Shown here: in pieces, positions 17,957-27,241 of the stretch
How the letters are laid out: each line of letters begins with the position of its first letter
Position numbering within the stretch: position 1 is the stretch's first letter
Assembly: GCF_019977655.1 (NCBI RefSeq)
Contig: NZ_AP024849.1
Coordinates: 3,195,001 to 3,259,000, forward strand
Origin: Clostridium gelidum
GTDB lineage: Bacteria > Bacillota > Clostridia > Clostridiales > Clostridiaceae
Length of the DNA: 64,000 nucleotides
Direction of reading: 5' to 3'
Made by a program: the position numbers and the translations under genes
Notes under the pieces: generated by a model
Databases searched by the model: none
What the model saw: the letters and a program-made list of their open reading frames with translations, nothing else
Told to the model about the DNA's origin: nothing

Positions 17957-18847
17957 ATGGAGATAAAACTAAATAATGTAACTAAAGAATATAAAGGTAT
18001 TAAAGCCTTGGACAATATCGATTTAACTATTAAAACACCAGCAATGATTGGGTTTTTAGGACCCAACGGTGCTGGTAAAAGCACTTTAATGAAAATTTTA
18101 GTTGGACAACTTATGCCATCATATGGAGATGTAACTGTAGATGGCAAGAATCTTAGTCAAAACTTAAATTACTTAAAAACAAGGCTAGGATATTTACCTC
18201 AAGATTTCGGATTATATGATGAACTTACTGTAGAACAATTTTTAGATTATATATCATGTTTAAAGGGCATTTCTGAAAATAGAAAGAAAGTTATACTTAA
18301 TTGTATTAAGAACACAAATCTTTTAGAAAAAAGAAAAGCTAAGATTAAAACCCTTTCAGGAGGACAAAAACAAAGAGTAGGAATCGCCCAAGCTCTTCTT
18401 AATGATCCAGAATTAATAATAGTTGATGAACCTACTGTAGGACTTGATCCTGAAGAGAGAATAAAATATAGAAATTTATTTTCTCAAGGTGCAAGCAATA
18501 AAATTGTTATATTATCAACCCACATTGTAGAAGATATTGAATCCATATGCAATCAACTTATTGTATTAAATAAAGGAAAATTCTTATTTAATGGGCTACC
18601 AAGTGAATTAATAAAAAAAGCTGCAAACCATGTTGGTATTGTTGAAATTAGTAATGAACAAAAAGAAGAATTCTTAAAAAGAGAAAAACAAGAAAGTTTT
18701 AAAGTAACATCAACTATTGTAAAACCAACTGGTATTCATTACAAAATAGTTGCAAACGTGCTTCCAGATTTTTGCGAGAAAGTTACTCCAACTCTTGAAG
18801 ATGCATATGTATATTGCATGCTTAAGGAGGAACAGCTCAGTGATTAA
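17957..18847 (+). CDS. ABC transporter ATP-binding protein
   Basis: 296 residues with a complete ATPase domain: Walker A GPNGAGKST, Q-loop in YLPQDFGLYDELT, signature LSGGQKQR, Walker B LIIVDEPTVGLD and the switch His in ILSTHIVEDIE. The extra C-terminal 80 residues are typical of ABC-2 exporter ATPases. The ATG at 17957 has GAGGAG nine bases upstream, while the GTG at 17948 overlaps that site. It starts an operon with three permeases and an ECF sigma factor, and its stop overlaps the GTG of the next gene by eight bases. Confidence 0.93.
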   Translation: MEIKLNNVTKEYKGIKALDNIDLTIKTPAMIGFLGPNGAGKSTLMKILVGQLMPSYGDVTVDGKNLSQNLNYLKTRLGYLPQDFGLYDELTVEQFLDYISCLKGISENRKKVILNCIKNTNLLEKRKAKIKTLSGGQKQRVGIAQALLNDPELIIVDEPTVGLDPEERIKYRNLFSQGASNKIVILSTHIVEDIESICNQLIVLNKGKFLFNGLPSELIKKAANHVGIVEISNEQKEEFLKREKQESFKVTSTIVKPTGIHYKIVANVLPDFCEKVTPTLEDAYVYCMLKEEQLSD

Positions 18848-21008
18848 TAATTTTAGATTGTTAAAAAATGAAATAAAATCTCTTTCAAAATTTAAAATCC
18901 TTTGGGCTGTAATTTTAGTTACAAATATATTTATGATAGTTGGTATAGATTCTATAAATTTATCAAATGACAGTAGCCTTTATAATATAAAAGTGACTTC
19001 CCTAACCTGTGCTCTTGGATCATCTAAATATGGTGCACTATCAGGAATATTAGCATTTTCAACCTTTACTATTTTAATATTAAGCAGAGATAATAGAAAA
19101 AGAGTTAATTCAATTATCCATTCATCTATTGATGAGCAGAAACTATTATTTGTGCGTATATTTTCTATAATTTTTTATGTGGTGATTACCATAATACTTG
19201 GAATGATATTTACTATGGCATTTGCAGCTATTATCTATAACGTGCCTATTTATTTTTTTGACTATTTATATTGCTATACAGTTATATCATTTCCAGCATT
19301 ACTTTTTTCAGTTTTTATAAGTGTTGGCTTATATTTAATTAGTGAAAGTATAGATATAAGCATTTTATTTATGATTGTATTGTTTTTCATTAGTTTTTTA
19401 TCACCAAACTATTTACTTAATTGGGCTCAAACTGGAGTTACAATATTCTCCGATTTTGCAGGCGTTAGACCGGTTTCGAAATTAATACTATACAATAGAC
19501 TTTTATGGTTTATTATTTCAATTTCAGTTTTATTAATAGGACTTTTGTTTAGAAGAAGGTATGAATCTAACTTATTTAAATCTTTCATTTTTAATATAAA
19601 AAGTAAAGTACTACTACTACTCCTAATCTTAAGCTTAAGTACTTCACTTTTCATTTATACAAACGAACCCTATTCCATGAATTTTAATCCAAACGCTGTT
19701 AATTCCATTATAAATACAGATGTAACACTAAAAAAAGTAAGTCCCCATGTTACATTTTTCACAGATAAAGAAACCTTGGCTGCTGATGTTTCTTATGAAT
19801 TTGAAAACAACTCTTCTACGTCTATTGCATTTAGCATTAATGAAGGACTTAAAATCAAAAATATAAGTGTAAATGATGAATTATGTACCTATGAAAAAAT
19901 AGGACAAACAAACAATGTTCAAATTCCAATTCCTAAAACTAAAGATGTTAAAGTTAATATATCTTATGAAGGCAAAATTAAATATTATAAAGGTGGCGCA
20001 ATTGCAGGTTATATATGCAAGGACAGTATTTACTTATTAGAAGTATCTAACTGGATATTTAGACCTTTAACTGCAAATGAGAAAACTATAGATATTGAAG
20101 GTTCTTACAGTGCTCCCTCTAACTTATCTGTTGTAACTCCTGGAAAAACTACTGAGGTAAAAAGTGAAAATGGAAATAAAATTTGGAACTTTCAGTTTAA
20201 ATCAAAAGACATTAACATTGGAGTTTTTGCAGCAGAATATAAAGAATCTAAATTTAACATTAACGGTACAGAAATAGAATTTTATTATTCTCCAAAACAT
20301 GAAGATTATATAAACAATGATTTTTTAGGTAATAACATGAATATTGAAAATTATATAAAAAATATGTTTGTATATTATTCTGATAATATAGGAAGTTATT
20401 ATTCTAAGGAATATCCTTTAAAAATTGTTGAAAGTTCCATATATAAACCAGGAGGCCATTCATCAGGTAATGTAATTACCTTTGCAGAATATATGGTAAA
20501 TCGTGAGATGTCAAATAATCTAAATGCTTATATTATAGTACATGATTTGGATATTATTGCCCATGAAATGTCTCATCAATGGTGGGGTACTGGTGTGAGT
20601 TTAACTACAAATGGAAGCTTTTCAGATGAAGGTCTAGCAGAATATTCTAGTTATAAGTATATACAAAAAGAATTTGGAAATAGTCTGGACAAACAATTAG
20701 CAGATTTAAAAGTACAAGATTGGCAACAAAGTGTTGTTTCTTTAAGTAAAAGTTACTATTCTCAAAGTACTAAAAACTTAGAAAAATTAAATAAAAACTA
20801 TAGAGAAGATTTTGAACTTAAAAACCTTAAAATGCAGCGTTATGATATGATGCCTCTACAACTTAAAAAAACAGAAGAAATTCAAGGTAGCGAAATGTTT
20901 TCAAAGAATCTATCAAATGTATATAAAAACAACATTCTAAAAGACTTAAGTTATGAAGAATTTTTAAATGAAATGGGAATTTCAAAGGAGGCATTTTCTT
21001 ATGATTAA
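18840..21008 (+). CDS. ABC-2 permease fused to M1-type metallopeptidase domain
   Basis: 722 residues. Residues 1-275 hold about six membrane helices like ABC-2 permeases, then a single helix near 265-290, and the rest is extracytoplasmic. That region carries the gluzincin zinc motif HEMSHQWWGTG and the third ligand in FSDEGLAEYSSYKY, as in M1 aminopeptidases. A fused permease-peptidase of this sort is known in bacteria, but its substrate is not. It may trim an exported peptide or clear peptides at the membrane. The GTG start at 18840 follows AAGGAGG by nine bases and overlaps the ATPase stop; its own stop overlaps the next gene, showing strong coupling. Confidence 0.88.
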   Translation: MINNFRLLKNEIKSLSKFKILWAVILVTNIFMIVGIDSINLSNDSSLYNIKVTSLTCALGSSKYGALSGILAFSTFTILILSRDNRKRVNSIIHSSIDEQKLLFVRIFSIIFYVVITIILGMIFTMAFAAIIYNVPIYFFDYLYCYTVISFPALLFSVFISVGLYLISESIDISILFMIVLFFISFLSPNYLLNWAQTGVTIFSDFAGVRPVSKLILYNRLLWFIISISVLLIGLLFRRRYESNLFKSFIFNIKSKVLLLLLILSLSTSLFIYTNEPYSMNFNPNAVNSIINTDVTLKKVSPHVTFFTDKETLAADVSYEFENNSSTSIAFSINEGLKIKNISVNDELCTYEKIGQTNNVQIPIPKTKDVKVNISYEGKIKYYKGGAIAGYICKDSIYLLEVSNWIFRPLTANEKTIDIEGSYSAPSNLSVVTPGKTTEVKSENGNKIWNFQFKSKDINIGVFAAEYKESKFNINGTEIEFYYSPKHEDYINNDFLGNNMNIENYIKNMFVYYSDNIGSYYSKEYPLKIVESSIYKPGGHSSGNVITFAEYMVNREMSNNLNAYIIVHDLDIIAHEMSHQWWGTGVSLTTNGSFSDEGLAEYSSYKYIQKEFGNSLDKQLADLKVQDWQQSVVSLSKSYYSQSTKNLEKLNKNYREDFELKNLKMQRYDMMPLQLKKTEEIQGSEMFSKNLSNVYKNNILKDLSYEEFLNEMGISKEAFSYD

Positions 21009-21747
21009 TCTAGTTTTACTAAAATATGAAATCCGTAGACTTATATTAACAAAAAAATTTTTTTATATGATACTTATACTGTGCGTTTGGACAGTAGATG
21101 TATTAATGAGATTAGTTATAAATGGATTTTATTACACAGCTCCTTTTTCACAGTGGAGTTATTCAGAATTCATCAATTTGTTTTCTCCTATACTTTTTAT
21201 AATATTAATACTTTTATGTACAAGTATATTTTCAGAAAGTGAAAAATCAGTAAAAAATATTATTTATTCTACCCCGATTTCAGAATCAAAGTATTATATA
21301 ATGAAAGGATGTGGTGTTTTTGTAGTATTTATTATTACAACAATTATTCCTATTGTAATTAGCTTTGTATATTATGCTTTTTTATTTGAATATACAGAAT
21401 ATCAATATTTTATACTTCCTATCCTTTTATTTATAATTCCAACTAGTCTATTTATTTTTGGTCTTTCAATATTTTTAGGAAAAATAAATAACAAACTTTT
21501 ATATGCTTTAATTCCTTTCACTTTTATAATGGGTGCTTTAAATTTAAGATATTTGCCTGTTTGGATAGATGTTTTTGGAAATAATTTTGTGCAAGATTAT
21601 GGATTACATTTTATTATGGGAAGTGATAGTGATGTAGTTCCTTACATTATACCTAATGATTTTTTATGTAGCAGACTAGTATTGGTAGCTTTAGGAATCT
21701 TATTATTTATATTTGCATGTAAACCTAAAAAGTGTAAAAATAAATAA
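21001..21747 (+). CDS. ABC-2 type permease
   Basis: 248 residues with six hydrophobic helices and short loops, including FINLFSPILFIILILLCTSIFSESEKS, the conserved second helix of ABC-2 permeases. The ATG at 21001 sits nine bases after AAGGAGG inside the 3' end of the fusion gene. It probably forms the membrane channel with the fused permease and the ATPase. A gap of 84 bases precedes the sigma-factor gene. Confidence 0.85.
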   Translation: MINLVLLKYEIRRLILTKKFFYMILILCVWTVDVLMRLVINGFYYTAPFSQWSYSEFINLFSPILFIILILLCTSIFSESEKSVKNIIYSTPISESKYYIMKGCGVFVVFIITTIIPIVISFVYYAFLFEYTEYQYFILPILLFIIPTSLFIFGLSIFLGKINNKLLYALIPFTFIMGALNLRYLPVWIDVFGNNFVQDYGLHFIMGSDSDVVPYIIPNDFLCSRLVLVALGILLFIFACKPKKCKNK

Positions 21748-21831
21748 GGTATTTCTAACTTGAAAATTTACTTATGCATATAAAAGAAAATTGAAAGACT
21801 TGAATGTCCCTATATAAAAGGAGGTATGCTA

Positions 21832-22374
21832 GTGGATGAAGATAAACTACTAATGAAAAAGTTTCAAGAAGGCAATGAAAATTCCTTTGAAGAACTTATA
21901 ATAAAATATAGAGCTAACGCAATATGTTTTGCACAACGGTATACCTTAGATAAATTTATTGCAGAAGATATTACTCAAGAAAGCTTTGCTTATTTGTATG
22001 TATATAAAGATAAATATAATGAAAAATATTCTTTTAAAACTTATTTATTTAGCATTATACGAAATAAAAGTATTGACTATTACAGAAAATCCAAAAGAGA
22101 AGATCTTCAGTCTAATTTATATAATTTAAGCAACTCCGATACTCCTGAAGACATAATATTGAGAAATGAAAGAAAAAATTTAGTTATAAAGAATATAAAT
22201 AAATTAAAGGAAGATTACAAGATTGCAATTTATTTAATAGATTATGAAGAATTTAGTTATAAAGAAGCCGGAACTATCCTGGAAAAAAATTTAGCTCAAA
22301 TGAAAATACTTGTTTTTAGAGCACGAAGAAAATTAAAATTGTTAATTGAACAGGAGGAATGTACAAGTGAATGA
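21832..22374 (+). CDS. ECF-type RNA polymerase sigma factor
   Basis: About 180 residues with region 2 (NSFEELIIKYRANAICFAQRYTLDKFIAEDITQESFAYLYVYKD ... FKTYLFSIIRNKSIDYYRK) and region 4 (LKEDYKIAIYLIDYEEFSYKEAGTILEKNLAQMKILVFRARRKLK), the two DNA-binding parts of ECF sigma factors. I place the start at GTG 21832, seven bases after GGAGG; the ATG at 21826 is too close to that site. It lies inside the ABC operon and overlaps the next small membrane protein by eight bases, the usual position of an anti-sigma gene. It may drive its own operon in response to envelope stress or a peptide. Confidence 0.9.
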   Translation: MDEDKLLMKKFQEGNENSFEELIIKYRANAICFAQRYTLDKFIAEDITQESFAYLYVYKDKYNEKYSFKTYLFSIIRNKSIDYYRKSKREDLQSNLYNLSNSDTPEDIILRNERKNLVIKNINKLKEDYKIAIYLIDYEEFSYKEAGTILEKNLAQMKILVFRARRKLKLLIEQEECTSE

Positions 22375-22645
22375 AAAAGATAAGGAATTTATTGATAATG
22401 TTCGGAGGAAAATAAATTATATTGAGCATGTTAGATACGAAGAAGAAAAAATTCAACAGTATAAAAAAACAAATATGAAAAAAAGCATTAAACTAACCTT
22501 AGTTTTTAGTATAATTCTATGTATAATCTTAATTCCTGTGTTAATAACTAAGAGTTTTGATATGATTTATGTATTTGTTTTAGGAATTTGCATTTTAGGG
22601 TTTTGCTGCTATTATGAAAATTACTCAAAGGAGATCTCACAATGA
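22367..22645 (+). CDS. Small two-helix membrane protein, candidate anti-sigma factor
   Basis: 92 residues: a charged N-terminal 45 (NEKDKEFIDNVRRKINYIEHV) then two hydrophobic helices (LTLVFSIILCIILIPVLIT and DMIYVFVLGICILGFCCYY). GTG start nine bases after AGGAGG, overlapping the sigma gene stop; its own stop overlaps the downstream permease as ATGA. A short cytoplasmic N-terminus before membrane helices, placed right after an ECF sigma gene, suggests an anti-sigma factor, but no zinc-binding ZAS motif is present. Function is inferred from context alone. Confidence 0.75.
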   Translation: MNEKDKEFIDNVRRKINYIEHVRYEEEKIQQYKKTNMKKSIKLTLVFSIILCIILIPVLITKSFDMIYVFVLGICILGFCCYYENYSKEISQ

Positions 22646-23763
22646 TTTTAAATATTATATGGAAGGAAATAAAATATCAGCTCAAAAATGCAACCTTTTA
22701 TGGCTTTTTTATAGTAGTTTTACTAATGTTTTTTTCTCAGCTTGGTATTCCAACAAAAAGTGACTTAACATTAACAACACAAAAAGAAAATCATTATAAC
22801 TATGAAAAAATAACAGATAAAGACAAAGAAATGAAACATATGTATTTATGGCTAGGTAGTGCTTATGAAAAAGGTACTGTTCTAAAATATAAATTCTCAT
22901 TTGGATATGATGCTAAGTTAAATGATAGTGAAAAAAATTATTTAAAAGCTACTATTGATAAGATTTATATCTTTGACAGTGAAAATAATTTAGAAATAAA
23001 AGTTTCATATAATGAATATTTAGATATACTTAAAGATTTGGATAAAAATTTAAATGGCAATACAATTTATGGTAATCCCGAAAAATATGGTCTTGGGTAT
23101 GAAGAAATATCCTCAGAAAATGCTTTGAAAGCTTATAATGATGTTATGGAAAAAGATAAATTTACTAATGCATATGGAAGGCTTTTTGCTGACTATATGG
23201 GTATTACAGCAGGATTCTTTCCCGTATTTTTATCTGCATTTATTTTTGTCAGAGAAAAAAACAAAAAAGATTACGAAAATATATATAGCTCTAAAGTTTC
23301 ATTTACAAAATATATTCTAGCTAAATATATAGGAATATGTGTTTGCATAATGGGATGTTACTTGATACTCGCAACCTATACTACCTTAGCATATTCAAAA
23401 TTTGCTTTAGACACTAATTCTGTAATTGATAGAATGGCTATATATAAATACACTTTTGCTTGGATAGGTCCAACTGTACTTTTTGCTACTGCTTTTGGAA
23501 TACTAATATCTGCAATTTTTAATAATCCAATTTTTGCAATAATAGTTCAATTATTTCTATGTTTCAGCAGTATACAAAATTTAATTGGACAATATGGATT
23601 AACCAAATATGTAATAAGGTTTAATGTATTTGGAGAATATGATAACTACCTTATGTGGAAAACTGCAATCATTGAAAATAGAATTTTTTATACTATACTC
23701 CCCTTTGCGATTATTTTATTAAGCTCATATATATGGACTAGATTTAGAAAAAGAAACACTTAA
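22642..23763 (+). CDS. ABC-2 family permease with large external loop
   Basis: 373 residues. The first helix (TFYGFFIVVLLMFFSQLGI) is followed by about 150 polar residues and then five or six helices, including YMGITAGFFPVFLSAFIFVREKNKKDYENIYSSKVSFTKYILAKYIG, which closely follows the ABC-2 permease pattern. The large first loop should face outside the cell. It is the last gene of the ABC/ECF operon and overlaps the previous gene by four bases. Confidence 0.82.
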   Translation: MILNIIWKEIKYQLKNATFYGFFIVVLLMFFSQLGIPTKSDLTLTTQKENHYNYEKITDKDKEMKHMYLWLGSAYEKGTVLKYKFSFGYDAKLNDSEKNYLKATIDKIYIFDSENNLEIKVSYNEYLDILKDLDKNLNGNTIYGNPEKYGLGYEEISSENALKAYNDVMEKDKFTNAYGRLFADYMGITAGFFPVFLSAFIFVREKNKKDYENIYSSKVSFTKYILAKYIGICVCIMGCYLILATYTTLAYSKFALDTNSVIDRMAIYKYTFAWIGPTVLFATAFGILISAIFNNPIFAIIVQLFLCFSSIQNLIGQYGLTKYVIRFNVFGEYDNYLMWKTAIIENRIFYTILPFAIILLSSYIWTRFRKRNT

Positions 23764-23782
23764 TTTTGACACTTTAATTATT

Positions 23783-23820
23783 AAGATCAGATGGCTTTAA
23801 GCTATCTGATCTTTAACTAA
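23783..23820 (+). terminator. Hairpin after the ABC/ECF operon
   Basis: AAGATCAGAT/ATCTGATCTT with inner GCTT/AAGC (23783-23813), stable but with only a weak T-tract. A second small hairpin ATTATACTT/AAGTATAAT follows at about 23827-23850. The rest of the 355-base gap to 24118 is AT-rich leader DNA with no cobalamin riboswitch core that I can see. Confidence 0.6.
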
Positions 23821-24118
23821 CTCATTAATTATACTTGATTTAAGTATAATTCTATTATCTTAAAGCTATTTAACAATAATATAATCAATTTATTTTATAA
23901 TATATATTTATTTTTTTGTTATTAGTATATTGGAAATACAACAGGGTATAATCTATATATGGTGTTTCATAAATTTTTATAAGCACAACATATTGTATTT
24001 TCTTATAAAATAGTATAGAATAACAATTATCACTTAATAAAATATACTATAATTTGCAATAATAAAAGGAGCTTAAAAGCTTCATAAATTACTTAAAATC
24101 AAGCTTGGAGGAATATAC

Positions 24119-26212
24119 ATGAATAAAATATTATCAGAAGAATTTTTAAAGGAATATAGAGATATTACTAAATCACCCTTAAGCAATATTGGTGAATTTG
24201 TTTATTTAAGAACTTATTCAAGGTATTTAGATGATAAAAAAAGAAGAGAAAATTGGTTTGAAACTGTTCTTAGAACAACTGAATATAATCTTGAACTTGG
24301 TATAGATTTTAAAAAGAAACATGGACTATTTATAAATATGAAAGATGAAATCAAAGAAGCTGAATTTCTTTTTGATAATTTATTTAATTTAAGAACTTTT
24401 ACATCTGGCAGAACTCTTTATATGGGTGGAACTGATATAGTTAAGAAATATCCACTTTCAAATTATAATTGTTGTTTTACTATGATTGAGCAATTTCATG
24501 ATTTTGTAGATGTATTTTATCTTCTTATGGTTGGTTCTGGTGTTGGAGTTAGAATTGATAAAGACCTAATATCAAATATGCCTAAAGTTAGAAATATCTC
24601 TTTAACTGGAGAATACACACAAGATGTTCATAAATATATGCCAAAAGAATATATGGAAGATACAAAACTCACTTTAGATACAAAAGATTCCTCTATAGCT
24701 ACAATCAAAGTTGGTGATAGTAAAGAGGGTTGGTGCAGCGCACTAGAAATTTACTTTGAATTAATTACGCTCCCAGATTATATTAATATTAAAAAAGTAA
24801 TAATTGATTATAGTTATGTTAGACCTGAAGGTGAAAGACTAAAAAGATTTGGAGGACGCGCTTCTGGCCACAAATCTCTAAAGAGAATGTTTGAAAAAAT
24901 TAATAAGGTTTGTAATAATCTTGTAGATGGCTACTTAAAATCAATAGACGTTCTTGATTTGGCTACTATAGTAAGTGAAAATGTTGTATCTGGTGGAGTT
25001 AGACGTAGTGCTATGATGATTCTTTGTGATGAAGATGATAAAGATGTTATTAATGCAAAAAGTGAGCTTTACAAAATAGTGGATGGTAATTGGATAGAAA
25101 ACCAAGATGTTTCTCATCGAAAAATGAGTAATAATTCTGTATTATATAAAGAAACACCATCTTTAGATAAAATAAAGGAAATATTAAATTCCATAAAAAT
25201 AAATGGTGAACCAGGATTTATTAATGGAACTGAAGCCGCAAAAAGAAAAGATTCTTTTAAGGGTTGTAATCCATGTGGCGAAATTTTACTTAAATCTCAT
25301 GAATGCTGTAATTTATCTACAAATAATTTAGTAGCTTTTGTAAATGAAAATAATAAACTAGATATTGAACATTTAGATGAAGTATTAAAATTATCTACAA
25401 GAGTTGCAATTAGAATGACCTTAGTAACTGTAGAGCTTCCAGAATGGGATAAGGTTATGAAAGAAGATAGAATAATTGGAATTTCTTTAACTGGTATGAT
25501 GGATATGGTTAACAAAATAAATATGACCTATGAAGATTTAGGTAAATTATTAAACCATTTAAAAGAAGTTGTTAGAAATGAAGGCATGCGATATTGTAAT
25601 GAACTTGCAGTTTCAGTACCTGAGCTTATGACTACAATTAAGCCTGAGGGATCTCTCTCAACTCTACCATGTGTAAGTTCAGGAATACATTATTCACATT
25701 CTAATTATTATATTAGAAGAGTTAGAATTTCTACATCTGACCCATTATATAAAATGATAGAAGAACTTCAATGTTATCCTATTTATAATGAAAATGGTCA
25801 AACAGATGAAAATTGTACAACAAAAGTTATAGAGTTCCCAGTAAAATCCCCAAAGGGAAAAACAAAATATGATGTTGGCGCTATAGAACAGCTTGAGCTT
25901 TATAAATTATCAATGCTAAACTGGACAGATCATAACACTTCAATTACTGTACATGTAAAAGATGAAGAATGGGATGATGTAGCTGCCTGGCTTTATGAAA
26001 ATTTTGAGTATGTAGTTGGTATAACTTTCTTACCACTATTCGATGAAACTTATCCTCTACTTCCATATGAATCTACAACAAAAGAAGATTATGAAGAACG
26101 TTTAAAAAATATTAAACCAATAGATTATGAATTATTATCTGAGCTTGATGATGATGAAGAACATGAAATTATTGATAAAGAATGTGCAAATGGAGTTTGT
26201 CCTATAAGATAA
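24119..26212 (+). CDS. nrdJ: Adenosylcobalamin-dependent ribonucleoside-triphosphate reductase (class II)
   Basis: 697 residues, the size of the monomeric class II reductases of the Lactobacillus leichmannii type. Visible are SNYNCCFTMIEQFHDF near the first redox Cys, the glycine-rich GSGVGVRI, ENVVSGGVRRSAMM, the active-site segment NPCGEILLKSHECCNLSTNN, EGSLSTLPCVSSGIHYSH, and a C-terminal CANGVC redox pair. It reduces NTPs to dNTPs using a B12-generated thiyl radical and works with or without oxygen. GGAGG site eight bases before the ATG. It stands alone, between an operon terminator and its own. Confidence 0.93.
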   Translation: MNKILSEEFLKEYRDITKSPLSNIGEFVYLRTYSRYLDDKKRRENWFETVLRTTEYNLELGIDFKKKHGLFINMKDEIKEAEFLFDNLFNLRTFTSGRTLYMGGTDIVKKYPLSNYNCCFTMIEQFHDFVDVFYLLMVGSGVGVRIDKDLISNMPKVRNISLTGEYTQDVHKYMPKEYMEDTKLTLDTKDSSIATIKVGDSKEGWCSALEIYFELITLPDYINIKKVIIDYSYVRPEGERLKRFGGRASGHKSLKRMFEKINKVCNNLVDGYLKSIDVLDLATIVSENVVSGGVRRSAMMILCDEDDKDVINAKSELYKIVDGNWIENQDVSHRKMSNNSVLYKETPSLDKIKEILNSIKINGEPGFINGTEAAKRKDSFKGCNPCGEILLKSHECCNLSTNNLVAFVNENNKLDIEHLDEVLKLSTRVAIRMTLVTVELPEWDKVMKEDRIIGISLTGMMDMVNKINMTYEDLGKLLNHLKEVVRNEGMRYCNELAVSVPELMTTIKPEGSLSTLPCVSSGIHYSHSNYYIRRVRISTSDPLYKMIEELQCYPIYNENGQTDENCTTKVIEFPVKSPKGKTKYDVGAIEQLELYKLSMLNWTDHNTSITVHVKDEEWDDVAAWLYENFEYVVGITFLPLFDETYPLLPYESTTKEDYEERLKNIKPIDYELLSELDDDEEHEIIDKECANGVCPIR

Positions 26213-26274
26213 GTGACAAATTTTGAATAGTTTATTCTTAAGTTAAGTTTTCCTTCAACTTAAGAAAATAGTTA

Positions 26275-26309
26275 AAAAGTCTCTGCATGCAATATGCAGG
26301 GACTTTTTA
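26275..26309 (+). terminator. Terminator of nrdJ
   Basis: Stem AAAAGTC-TGCAT with ATGCA-GACTTTTT (26275-26308), ending in a T-run. A second palindrome AGTTAAG/CTTAACT-like lies just upstream around 26228-26264. Confidence 0.75.
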
Positions 26310-26341
26310 CTTATTCTCCTACTTACTTATAAACTAATTTT

Positions 26342-27061
26342 TCATTTATCCTGCATACCAATGATTAAATTTTTTTCACATATTACCACAACCAAAAGAG
26401 TCCATCCTGGAATATATGTAGTCCAAATTATATTAGCAAGCCATGGCACATACATTTTTGAATAAATAGAATGAAACCTAGAAAATGCGACTCCTATATC
26501 ACAAATAAACATGAGAATGCCAGAAATTGCAATTAACAAAGCTGATTTTTTGGTGAAGTACCCTCTAAAAATCGTGCAAATCGAAGTCCAAGTCATGTAG
26601 CATAATACAATTAAAAATATTAGTGCTCCTATGAACATTCCCCCCTTCACATATGGCTGTAAAGATATAAATACATATATAAAAATAATTCCTATAGGTA
26701 TAGCTACTATAATTTCTTCTTTTCCTACCTTGAAATTTTTCTGATAAGCAACAATCAAACAAATGTATGCAAAAAGAAAACCAATAACTCCAAGTGCTGA
26801 AAAATTTAATTTTAAATTATCTATAGTATTTATAAATACCAAAAAGAAGTCAGCAACTACTAGAAAAAAGAAAGACAGAGCCATAATTTTTTGCTCACGA
26901 ATTTTTTTTTGCATTGTTATAGCTGATAAAAAAAGTGTAATCATAATAGTATATTTAAGATATAAAACCATATTTTCTTTAGGGTAAATATTATCTAGAA
27001 TAAGTATTAAAAGGGTAATAGGAAGATAAATAACCAATAAAATCCTTTGAGTATTATTCAT
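26342..27061 (-). CDS. YhhN-family membrane protein (lysoplasmalogenase-like)
   Basis: 239 residues with about eight hydrophobic helices. The family pattern is visible in ALSFFFLVVADFFLVF and in SGILMFICDIGVAFSRFH, whose paired Asp residues match the conserved acidic sites of the YhhN/TMEM86 family. TMEM86B hydrolyses the vinyl-ether bond of lysoplasmalogen; plasmalogens are abundant in Clostridium, so the activity is plausible, though bacterial members are little studied. Ends convergently with nrdJ. Confidence 0.7.
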   Translation of the reverse strand: MNNTQRILLVIYLPITLLILILDNIYPKENMVLYLKYTIMITLFLSAITMQKKIREQKIMALSFFFLVVADFFLVFINTIDNLKLNFSALGVIGFLFAYICLIVAYQKNFKVGKEEIIVAIPIGIIFIYVFISLQPYVKGGMFIGALIFLIVLCYMTWTSICTIFRGYFTKKSALLIAISGILMFICDIGVAFSRFHSIYSKMYVPWLANIIWTTYIPGWTLLVVVICEKNLIIGMQDK

Positions 27062-27146
27062 TTAATCTCCTCATTTTAGCTCAGCACCTAATTATAATTA
27101 TTCCTAAATATACTACTTTTATACTATTATAAGACTTTAATTTATC

Positions 27147-27187
27147 AGAAGTAGCTTCATTATAACTAATGGAGCTACTTCTATTTT
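27147..27187. terminator. Hairpin terminator
   Basis: AGAAGTAGCT/AGCTACTTCT with inner CATTA/TAATG (27147-27182). The T-run is on the plus strand, yet both neighbours are on the minus strand; it probably still ends the gene at 27242. Confidence 0.6.
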
Positions 27188-27241
27188 TTATTTCTAGTCT
27201 TAATAAAAATCAAAATCTATTACAAAAGCCCAAATTTCAAA

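Noticed and set aside
17830..18147. Minus-strand ORF of 105 codons over the GNAT/ABC junction
   Set aside because: Overlaps conserved coding of two real genes and has no ribosome site.
24000..24118. Possible cobalamin riboswitch before the B12-dependent reductase
   Set aside because: No B12-box-like core or long conserved structure; leader is plain AT-rich sequence with a small AAGCTT repeat.
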